A stretch of 5,508 nucleotides of DNA from JALRAP01 sp046302815. GTDB lineage: Bacteria > Bacteroidota > Bacteroidia > AKYH767-A > OLB10. The first letter of the stretch is position 1, and each line of letters begins with the position of its first letter. This document shows positions 1 through 5,508 of this stretch, piece by piece. The position numbers were made by a program, and so were the translations under genes. Where the stretch lies: the NCBI GenBank assembly GCA_046302815.1, contig JBKCHO010000090.1:1-5508 (forward strand). The letters run 5' to 3'. The notes under the pieces are model-generated. The model ran no database searches, had not been told where the DNA came from, and saw only the letters and a program-made list of their open reading frames with translations.

Positions 1-270
1 GGTGAGGCCTCCACCATCGCATTGAACACTGCCGATGTGGTATTGATACGCCAAGCCGATTTGAACATCTTAAAGGATGCGATACGAATAGGAAAATTGA
101 CTTTAACTACCATCAAGCAAAATCTATTTTGGGCATTTGCCTACAACGCTGTAGCCATACCCATGGCCGCAATTGGAATGCTTAGTCCAATGCTGGCTGC
201 ATTGTCCATGGCCTTCTCCGATGTAGTGGTAATTGGAAACTCCTTGAGATTGCGTTTTCGACTCAAATGA
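1..270 (+). CDS. Heavy-metal (P1B-type, probably copper) transporting ATPase, C-terminal end only
   Basis: This is the C-terminal 89 residues of an inner-membrane P-type ATPase that would export a metal ion using ATP; the gene starts outside the window, and the frame is open from base 1. The first residues (GEASTIALNTADVVLI, then DLN) match the end of the P-domain hinge region of CopA-like pumps. They are followed by the linker DAIRIGKLTLTTIKQNLFWA and two hydrophobic helices (about visible residues 42-58 and 62-80), ending in NSLRLRFRLK, a typical P1B tail. The YN pair (visible residues 48-49) in the penultimate helix is a metal-site signature of copper-type P1B pumps. The last helix has M70-AFS-D74, where classical Cu+ pumps have MxxSS, so the exact metal is not certain. 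The metal-binding CPC motif, phosphorylated Asp and any N-terminal domain lie outside the window. The stop overlaps the next gene by 4 bases. Confidence 0.9.
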   Translation, partial: GEASTIALNTADVVLIRQADLNILKDAIRIGKLTLTTIKQNLFWAFAYNAVAIPMAAIGMLSPMLAALSMAFSDVVVIGNSLRLRFRLK

Positions 271-1427
271 AAAGCCAAAGGCCACACATACTTTTTGTCA
301 GCAAATGGTATCCGGATAGGCATGACCCGATGCCTGGTCTTTTTGTAAGAAGACACGCAGAAGCCGTAGCCTTGTTTGCGGATGTTACAGTGCTCTATGT
401 TATCAGCGACAAAACTGTTCCTGTTGGCAAAAAATCTATTGACATTTCTGAGGTAAACGGAATCAAGGAAATACGCATCTATTATGGCAAAAGTAGATTT
501 GCGCTGCTAAACGGATTGTTTCAAATCTGGCACTATTTGCGAGCACTGCAAAACATCAAAAAACCCGATATTACTCATGTGCATGTTTTAACCCGAACGG
601 CCATTCCAGCCCTATGGCTTAAACTTACTTCGGGGATTCCTTACTACATTACGGAACATTGGTCAAGATACTTGCCCGATAACATCGCTAAAGGATCTTA
701 CAAAGGATGGTGGAGGAGGCGAATAACGGAACGGATTGTAAAATATGCGAGCGGTGTCTCTACAGTCACAGAAAACCTGGCCAAGGCTATGCGTATGACT
801 GGTTTGCATAACAAGAAATATTCAGTGATACCCAATGTGGCCGATACAGACTTTTTTAAGCCGTCGGCTGAAGTAAAAAAGGGGAACACCACCCGATTTG
901 TTCATGTTTCATGTTTTGATGAACCTGCGAAAAATATCAAAGGAATCATTGACGCATTTCAATCTTTGATAGAAACCAAACCCGAATGTGTACTTTACAT
1001 TGTTGGAGATGGCCCAGATTACAATGCCATTTTTGAGTATGCCAATCGAACCGGACTCGTAGATTCTAAAATTCACTTCACCGGACTATTGGAAGGTCCG
1101 TTGTTATTGGATCAAATGCAAAATGCGGATGCCATGGTCATGTTCAGCAATTACGAAAATCTCCCTTGCACCATAGTAGAATCGATTTGCTGCGGGGTGC
1201 CTGTTATTTCAAGTGATGTGGGTGGAATCGGAGAACATGTCAAAGGAGCAAATGGTTTGCTGGTACCCAAGGGCGACCTTGATTCATTGAAAAACGCCAT
1301 GCTAAAGGTAGCTATACAGGAACTCAACTGCGAAAAGCTTCAGCTTCACAATTATGGATTACAGTACTTTTCCATGAAATCAGTTGCCTTAGATTTTATG
1401 AAGTTTTACAGCCTGAATAACAAATAG
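267..1427 (+). CDS. Glycosyltransferase, GT-B fold, GT4 family
   Basis: A 386-residue cytoplasmic or membrane-associated enzyme predicted to move a sugar from a nucleotide-sugar donor to a growing glycan, for example a surface polysaccharide; acceptor and sugar cannot be read from sequence. The N-terminal Rossmann half starts with HILFVSKWYP and contains PGLFVRRHAEA (residues 23-33), common in bacterial GT4 enzymes, then HVHVLTR (104-110) and TEHWS (129-133). The linker NVADTDFFKP (190-199) leads into the donor-binding half: FVHVSCF (211-217), the K-N-I-K-G segment (222-226), VGDGP (246-250), and the GT4 EX7E motif with Glu297 and Glu305 (YENLPCTIVES), followed by CGVPVISSDVGGIGE. Length is normal and no transmembrane helix or signal peptide is seen. 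The ATG lies in an ATGA overlap with the ATPase stop and has no Shine-Dalgarno, so translation may be coupled. No convincing terminator follows it. Confidence 0.9.
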   Translation: MKSQRPHILFVSKWYPDRHDPMPGLFVRRHAEAVALFADVTVLYVISDKTVPVGKKSIDISEVNGIKEIRIYYGKSRFALLNGLFQIWHYLRALQNIKKPDITHVHVLTRTAIPALWLKLTSGIPYYITEHWSRYLPDNIAKGSYKGWWRRRITERIVKYASGVSTVTENLAKAMRMTGLHNKKYSVIPNVADTDFFKPSAEVKKGNTTRFVHVSCFDEPAKNIKGIIDAFQSLIETKPECVLYIVGDGPDYNAIFEYANRTGLVDSKIHFTGLLEGPLLLDQMQNADAMVMFSNYENLPCTIVESICCGVPVISSDVGGIGEHVKGANGLLVPKGDLDSLKNAMLKVAIQELNCEKLQLHNYGLQYFSMKSVALDFMKFYSLNNK

Positions 1428-1492
1428 TTAAGTGGTTGAAATAATTTCATTACTTTTTATTGATTTACCTACCTTTTTTAAGTGCCATATCC

Positions 1493-1500
1493 TAAATTTG
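1493..1500 (+). promoter_or_regulatory. Candidate Bacteroidota -7 promoter element (TAAATTTG)
   Basis: TAAATTTG is an exact match to the Bacteroidota housekeeping -7 consensus TAnnTTTG. It lies 85 bases before the ATG of the first large secreted-protein gene, which would give an mRNA leader of roughly 75-80 bases. The upstream area where a -33 TTTG or TTG is expected (about 1466-1476) is T-rich but has no exact match, so only the -7 element is supported directly. Confidence 0.55.
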
Positions 1501-1509
1501 CTTACCACT

Positions 1510-1530
1510 AGGTTAAATTGTTTTTAACCT
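1510..1530 (+). promoter_or_regulatory. Inverted repeat in the 5' leader of the secreted-protein gene
   Basis: AGGTTAAA (1510-1517) and TTTAACCT (1523-1530) are perfect complements with a 5-base TTGTT loop. The repeat starts 10 bases after the -7 element, so it sits at or just after the predicted transcription start. It could be an operator for a dimeric regulator or a small leader hairpin affecting mRNA stability or translation. The stem is AT-rich with only two G-C pairs on its outer side, so as RNA it would be weak. It is not a terminator because no T-run follows it. Confidence 0.4.
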
Positions 1531-1585
1531 TCTCATTAATGATTAATCCAAACAACCAATAACTAACAATCAAATCTAAACTCAA

Positions 1586-3394
1586 ATGAAAAAACTGTTA
1601 CTCAGTGGTTTGGCTTTGACTTTCACATTCGCCGTTGTTGCTCAAAACAACAGAGAATCTGTACAGTCTAGGCTGAACGAAGCTACCAAGACCCAAAAGC
1701 GTATGGTGCAGCGTCCATCAGATGGTGCTATCGTTCCTACGCGTGCTATCAACCCAACCGTAAGTGCCAATCGTGGTTCTATGGTTGAGAATGTTATCGG
1801 ACAGACTACTTACGATTTGCAATCCAACTATGGTTCTGTAGGTAATCGAGTTAAGCGTAACAACGACAATACCATTTCAGTAGTTTGGACGAAAGGTGAT
1901 GCTCCAACTGCATACCCTGATCGTGGTATGGGCTACAATTATTTTGATGGTTCTGCATGGGGCCCTGCTCCGACTGCCCGTCAAGAAGCCTATCGTACTG
2001 GCTGGCCTAACATCGGTGTTACCGGAACAGGTGGCGAGGTTGTTGTAAACCATGGCACTAACCCAACCAACATTCATACCCGTGCAACAAAAGGCAGCGG
2101 AGCTTGGACCTCTGGTGCCCTTGGTACTACTACCGTTACCTGGCCTCGCATGGTTGTTGGTGGTGCTAACGGTAACTCCGTGCATGTTCTAGGCAACCCT
2201 AACGCGGCCCCTTTCTATAATTTCTATTCCCGCTCTACTGACGGTGGTGCTACTTGGGTAGATGAGAACCTCGTTCTTCCTAACTACTCTACTTATCTTT
2301 TCGAAGGTTCCGTTGATGGTTACGATATCGACTCTCGTGGAGATGTAGTTGCTATCGTTCTAGGAGGTTTCTCTGAAAGTCTGGTAATGTACAAATCTAC
2401 CGACAATGGTGCCACTTGGACTACAACTGTTATCAATGAGTTCCCTCTCGCTCCATACGATCCAAACCTCGGAATCTCTGATGTTGATGGAGATGGAGTT
2501 GCTGACACCATCCCAACCACCGACAGCGGTATCTCTTGCGTTATCGACAACAACGGTACCGTACACGTAGTAACCGGAAGCACTCGTATCCTATGCGAAG
2601 TTTCTCCTGATGTATCTTATTTCCCTGGTACCGACGGATTGTTGTACTGGAATGAGACCATGCCAGCTGGTGACATCACCAACAATGTTATTGCATTCGT
2701 TGAAGATATCGATGGAAGCGGTGTAATCGAACTCGCTCCAAATATCGCTATCTACCAGTGCGGCTTGACTTCCATGCCATCTCTTGGTGTGGATGCGAAC
2801 AACAACATCCACCTGGTTTACTCATCAATTATTGAGAATACTACCAACGGAAACCCTGATCCAGCTTGGGAAGAGTCTTTCCGTAACTCTTTCTATATGG
2901 CCTCTGCAGACATGGGTATGAACTGGACTACTCCTGTTCGTTTGAACGGTTCTGACTTTGATGAAATGGTATGGCCAATGCTTCCAAAGAGCATCGGTAG
3001 CACCGTAGATGTATTCTACTACAAAGACGGTGAGCCAGGAAACACTTTCCAACCTACTGGAAATCCAGATGTTCCCGGACCATACGATATCATCCACACT
3101 CCACAGCCAAACTTGCTTCTTGGAGTTAATGAAAACCCAGCAGCACAGCAGATCGCTATATTCCCAAATCCTGCTTCTGCAGACTTGCAAATCAACTTCA
3201 ACTTGGCTAGCGCTGAAGAAGTAACCTTGCAGCTGGTAGATGTTCTTGGCAAAACCACATTCAGCACCAGCATGAATGCAGCTGCTGGCTTCAACACCAA
3301 GTCTGTTGATGTGCGTGGATTCGCTTCTGGAATTTACACATTGAACATCGTTACTGCTAACGGTATTTCAACTGAAAAAGTAGTAGTGAAGTAA
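1586..3394 (+). CDS. Secreted Asp-box, propeller-like protein with T9SS type A sorting domain (paralogue 1)
   Basis: A 602-residue exported protein of unknown activity. Residues 1-19 are a Sec signal peptide (KK, then LLLSGLALTFTFAVVA), probably cut before Gln20. After a polar N-terminal stretch comes GQTTYDLQSN (72-81), also present in the next gene. The core (about 95-505) shows repeated beta-strand and turn units with three Asp boxes SxDxGxxW: Ser217-Trp224, Ser271-Trp278, Ser440-Trp447. Asp boxes occur in sialidases and other beta-propellers, but I see no FRIP motif or sialidase active site, so I do not call an enzyme. DVDGDGVADT (299-308) resembles a calcium-binding DxDxDG loop; a second copy, DIDGSGVIE (374-382), is altered. 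About residues 521-602 form the T9SS type A domain, with IFPNPAS (525-531), SGIYTL (581-586) and a KVVVK end; this domain is normally removed during export. The leader is A-rich with no Shine-Dalgarno. AAC clearly outnumbers AAT for Asn, which may mean strong expression. Confidence 0.9.
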   Translation: MKKLLLSGLALTFTFAVVAQNNRESVQSRLNEATKTQKRMVQRPSDGAIVPTRAINPTVSANRGSMVENVIGQTTYDLQSNYGSVGNRVKRNNDNTISVVWTKGDAPTAYPDRGMGYNYFDGSAWGPAPTARQEAYRTGWPNIGVTGTGGEVVVNHGTNPTNIHTRATKGSGAWTSGALGTTTVTWPRMVVGGANGNSVHVLGNPNAAPFYNFYSRSTDGGATWVDENLVLPNYSTYLFEGSVDGYDIDSRGDVVAIVLGGFSESLVMYKSTDNGATWTTTVINEFPLAPYDPNLGISDVDGDGVADTIPTTDSGISCVIDNNGTVHVVTGSTRILCEVSPDVSYFPGTDGLLYWNETMPAGDITNNVIAFVEDIDGSGVIELAPNIAIYQCGLTSMPSLGVDANNNIHLVYSSIIENTTNGNPDPAWEESFRNSFYMASADMGMNWTTPVRLNGSDFDEMVWPMLPKSIGSTVDVFYYKDGEPGNTFQPTGNPDVPGPYDIIHTPQPNLLLGVNENPAAQQIAIFPNPASADLQINFNLASAEEVTLQLVDVLGKTTFSTSMNAAAGFNTKSVDVRGFASGIYTLNIVTANGISTEKVVVK

Positions 3395-3414
3395 TTCCTA
3401 CTAACTTTTAATTC

Positions 3415-3446
3415 AAAAGCCCGTGTCCTAGACACGGGCTTTTTTT
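3415..3446 (+). terminator. Rho-independent terminator after paralogue 1
   Basis: AGCCCGTGTC (3418-3427) pairs perfectly with GACACGGGCT (3431-3440) around a 3-base CTA loop; flanking AAA/TTT can extend the stem to 13 pairs. A run of seven T (3440-3446) follows. It begins 21 bases after the TAA stop. It should end the first paralogue's transcript before the promoter of the second. Confidence 0.93.
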
Positions 3447-3461
3447 ATATTCAATAATTAT

Positions 3462-3469
3462 TATTTTTG
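3462..3469 (+). promoter_or_regulatory. Candidate Bacteroidota -7 promoter element (TATTTTTG)
   Basis: TATTTTTG is an exact match to TAnnTTTG and lies 25 bases before the ATG at 3494. Transcription would start near 3474-3477, giving a short leader of about 20 bases (TCAACTCTAACCCAAAAACC before the ATG). The -33 region falls on the T-run of the preceding terminator and has no clear TTTG. The element also decides the start of the next gene: an in-frame TTG at 3467 lies inside it and would not be in the mRNA. Confidence 0.6.
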
Positions 3470-3493
3470 AGAATCAACTCTAACCCAAAAACC

Positions 3494-5389
3494 ATGAAAA
3501 AAAATCTACTATCGATTGCGATGCTTTTCCTTGCAACGGTGACTGTTGGACAAAACAGACCATCCACTGTTAGCCTCATCAAGGAAAGACTCTACCAAAC
3601 CGGTCGACTCACTCCTGAAAGAGTCCAGGTCATGGACGCAACCGGAAATGAGCTGCCAGTAAACAGAATCAATCAATCTGTTACGAGGCAACCCAACAAC
3701 TCCAATAAATCATCCTTGGTTCAGACCTTGATTGGTTCTACCACTTATGACCTCCAATCCAACGGTTCAATCCAAAATAGGATTTACAAGAAAAATGGAA
3801 ATGTGCACGCTGTTTGGACCGGCAGTACCGATCAAGCCGGCACCTATCCCGACCGTGGGACTTGGTATAATTCCAACACTGGTTCCTGGGGAGCTAATCC
3901 TACCAGCAGAATAGAAACGGATAGGCGTGGATGGCCTAGTCTGGTTCAGTTGGCCAACGGGAACGAAGTTGTAGTTTCCCATGGTTCCGTATCGAACCCA
4001 ACAGCCATCAACCGTAGGACAACTGCCGGAGGGACTGGTGGTTGGACACAAACTCCAATCCCAGGCTTCGCAACCGGCCAAAATACCCTCTGGGCTCGCA
4101 CCGCAGCAGGTGGCCCTGATGGCAACACTGTTCACATGATCGATATCTCCTACCCCACTGGAAACGGAGGAACAGCTGTAAACGGACTCAATGGTTGTCT
4201 ATCCTACAGCAGATCGCTGGATGGTGGACAAAACTGGGATGTACTTCGCGTAATCCCTCCCGGTATTGATAGCACCTTATACAACGGATTCCGCGCCGAT
4301 GCATATGCCATCGATTCAAAAGACAACACTGTGGCTTTTGTTTCAGGTAACCTCACCGATGACTGGGCCCTTTGGAAATCTACGGACAATGGTTCCACTT
4401 GGACGCGTACTGTTATTTGGGATTTCCCCTTCACCAAATACGATGATGTAACCCAAACAACCGATGTTGATGGTGATGGTGTTGCAGACACGGTTCTTAC
4501 AACCGATGGTGCTTATGCCATATTAATTGACAACAACGGAATGGTTCACGCCTTTGCCGGAGCCATGTTGGTTTTGGATGATGATCCAGCTGCTAACATT
4601 GGATTGTTCCTATCAACTGATGGCTTGCTCTATTGGAACGAAAGCTTCGGCTCCAATGATCCAGTTGTTATTGCAACCGCACCTGATATCGATGGAGATG
4701 GAGTTGCTTCCAGCTTTGCTACCAACCTAGGAGGCCGATACGGAAACGATGGTATTTGCTCCATGCCGAGCGCTGCCATAGATGCTGCCGGCAACATATA
4801 CCTCAGCTATTGCCCATTGATAGAGCTTACAGACAACGGAGAGCCTGACCCTACCAACTTCTCCTTCCGCAATGTTTATTTAATGGCTTCCACAGACAAT
4901 GGCGCCACATGGGGAGTGCCTATCAATGTATCCAATAGCAACTTCGATGAGGCTGTGTTTTGTGCTCTTGCAAAGAATGTCGACAACTGCGTGAGCATGA
5001 TATGGCAACAAGATGGAGCACCTGGCTACTCCGTTCCACCCAATGGACAGCATCCTGTAGGATCGAATGACATCATTTACGATTGCATCGACCCCACCTT
5101 GGTTTTAGGAATCAGCAATCCAACTGCAAACAATCAAAACGCTATTCAAATTTTCCCTAACCCTGCTTCTGATTGGATGACCATCAGCATTGATGCTTCC
5201 GACCTGAACAAGGGCAACATCCAAATTCGCAATTTGATGGGACAGGTTGTTGCCGAAATGCCTGTATCAAACCAAAGCTCTGGAGTATTGAAAATGGATT
5301 TGAATGTGAAATCCTTGGCTGATGGTGTTTACACCTTATCCATCACCGACGAAAACAACATCAATACCGTGAAGTTCGTTAAAAACTGA
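3494..5389 (+). CDS. Secreted Asp-box, propeller-like protein with T9SS type A sorting domain (paralogue 2)
   Basis: A 631-residue exported protein, colinear with the gene before it from GSTTYDLQSN (81-90) to the C-terminus; function unknown. The frame is open back to a TTG at 3467, but the ATG at 3494 gives a proper signal peptide (KKNLLSIAMLFLATVTVG, probably cut before Gln20) and the TTG lies in the promoter. Three Asp boxes match SxDxGxxW exactly: Ser241-Trp248, Ser296-Trp303, Ser466-Trp473. Two acidic loops, DVDGDGVADT (324-333) and DIDGDGVAS (398-406), could each bind calcium. No sialidase FRIP motif or other catalytic signature is seen. The end (about 549-631) is a T9SS type A domain with IFPNPAS (553-559) and DGVYTL (610-615). 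It has six Cys after the signal peptide versus three in paralogue 1. DNA identity in matching segments is only partial (for example TTYDLQSN uses different codons), so the duplication is not recent. It is followed by its own terminator. Confidence 0.9.
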   Translation: MKKNLLSIAMLFLATVTVGQNRPSTVSLIKERLYQTGRLTPERVQVMDATGNELPVNRINQSVTRQPNNSNKSSLVQTLIGSTTYDLQSNGSIQNRIYKKNGNVHAVWTGSTDQAGTYPDRGTWYNSNTGSWGANPTSRIETDRRGWPSLVQLANGNEVVVSHGSVSNPTAINRRTTAGGTGGWTQTPIPGFATGQNTLWARTAAGGPDGNTVHMIDISYPTGNGGTAVNGLNGCLSYSRSLDGGQNWDVLRVIPPGIDSTLYNGFRADAYAIDSKDNTVAFVSGNLTDDWALWKSTDNGSTWTRTVIWDFPFTKYDDVTQTTDVDGDGVADTVLTTDGAYAILIDNNGMVHAFAGAMLVLDDDPAANIGLFLSTDGLLYWNESFGSNDPVVIATAPDIDGDGVASSFATNLGGRYGNDGICSMPSAAIDAAGNIYLSYCPLIELTDNGEPDPTNFSFRNVYLMASTDNGATWGVPINVSNSNFDEAVFCALAKNVDNCVSMIWQQDGAPGYSVPPNGQHPVGSNDIIYDCIDPTLVLGISNPTANNQNAIQIFPNPASDWMTISIDASDLNKGNIQIRNLMGQVVAEMPVSNQSSGVLKMDLNVKSLADGVYTLSITDENNINTVKFVKN

Positions 5390-5403
5390 TTTTAGTTTTA
5401 ATC

Positions 5404-5442
5404 AAACAAAAGGCCGTCTTTTCAGACGGCCTTTTGTTTTTT
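5404..5442 (+). terminator. Rho-independent terminator after paralogue 2, possibly bidirectional
   Basis: AGGCCGTCT (5411-5419) pairs with AGACGGCCT (5424-5432) around a TTTC loop. The stem continues outward through AAACAAA (5404-5410) and TTTGTTT (5433-5439), giving 16 perfect pairs. On the + strand it ends in a T-rich tail (5433-5442), and because the left arm is A-rich the minus strand also reads as stem plus T-tail. It starts 15 bases after the TGA stop and could serve converging genes on both sides. Confidence 0.92.
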
Positions 5443-5508
5443 ACAGTAGGTCCATTAAATGTCGGACGCCGATAGGCCGATGAATTTTAAAAGCCTCGCC
5501 ATGTTCAG
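5441..5508 (-). CDS. Possible C-terminal end of a convergent gene (21 residues visible)
   Basis: On the minus strand one frame is open from the window edge to a TAA at 5443-5441 and would end in HGEAFKIHRPIGVRHLMDLL. The stop touches the bidirectional-looking terminator, as expected for a convergent gene, and all three + strand frames are closed here. I do not recognise the peptide. A second minus-strand frame is also open for 17 residues to a TAA at 5457-5455, and such short open stretches are common by chance, so both the gene and its frame are tentative. Confidence 0.35.
   Translation of the reverse strand, partial: EHGEAFKIHRPIGVRHLMDLL

Noticed and set aside
1438..1448. GAAATAATTTC palindrome after the glycosyltransferase as a terminator
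   Set aside because: Five A/T-rich pairs with a one-base loop cannot form a stable hairpin. There are T-rich stretches nearby but no proper stem, so the end of the first transcript is left unassigned.
1535..1548. ATTAATGATTAAT direct repeat and GATTAATC palindrome in the leader of paralogue 1
   Set aside because: Very short and AT-only apart from the ends; expected by chance in an AT-rich intergenic region.
2825..3190. Minus-strand open frame of 121 residues inside paralogue 1
   Set aside because: It is the shadow of the T9SS protein, Trp- and Ser-rich without any domain, and has no promoter or leader of its own.
3767..4135. Minus-strand open frame of 122 residues inside paralogue 2
   Set aside because: It lies fully within a well-supported gene, has no recognisable domain, and its low-complexity Pro, Gly and Ser-rich content reflects the opposite strand of the secreted protein.
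1586..5389. Calling the two large proteins sialidases because of their Asp boxes
   Set aside because: Asp boxes are structural and occur in many propellers. No FRIP-type motif or recognisable arginine triad and nucleophile could be seen, so only an Asp-box fold is claimed.
5455..5508. Alternative minus-strand frame ending at 5457-5455 (tail KFIGLSASDI)
   Set aside because: It is open for only 17 residues and stops short of the terminator; the other frame ends right at it. Neither is recognisable, so only the better-placed one is listed.
1..5508. CRISPR arrays, tRNA or rRNA genes, insertion sequences, attachment sites
   Set aside because: No regularly spaced repeats, cloverleaf-like segments, transposase genes or terminal inverted repeats were seen.

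Overview
The window looks like chromosomal DNA of a Bacteroidota (Bacteroidetes) bacterium. Four signs agree. Two large proteins end in type A sorting domains of the type IX secretion system (T9SS), a system confined to this phylum. Both carry a signal peptide followed directly by Gln, the common Bacteroidota pattern. The promoter candidates match the phylum's TAnnTTTG -7 element. Start codons follow A-rich leaders with no Shine-Dalgarno sequence. Genus or order cannot be given from the sequence.

Layout, left to right, all on the + strand: (1) bases 1-270 are the last 89 codons of a P1B-type heavy-metal (probably copper) transporting ATPase; (2) bases 267-1427 are a complete GT4-type glycosyltransferase whose ATG overlaps the ATPase stop in an ATGA; (3) bases 1428-1585 are an intergenic region with a -7 promoter element and a leader inverted repeat; (4) bases 1586-3394 encode a 602-residue secreted protein with Asp boxes and a T9SS type A domain; (5) bases 3395-3493 hold a strong terminator followed at once by a new promoter; (6) bases 3494-5389 encode a 631-residue paralogue of the previous protein; (7) bases 5404-5442 form a strong, nearly symmetric terminator; (8) the last 66 bases have an open minus-strand frame that may be the end of a convergent gene.

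The first two genes look like the end of one transcription unit (metal export plus glycan synthesis, no obvious functional link). The two large genes are tandem paralogues in separate transcription units, each with its own -7 element and terminator. Both proteins are predicted to cross the inner membrane through Sec and the outer membrane through the T9SS, and to end on the cell surface or outside. Each can be read as about seven beta-propeller-like units with three Asp boxes and two DxDGDG-like acidic loops at matching places. Their ligand or activity is unknown. This tandem pair is the most interesting content of the window.
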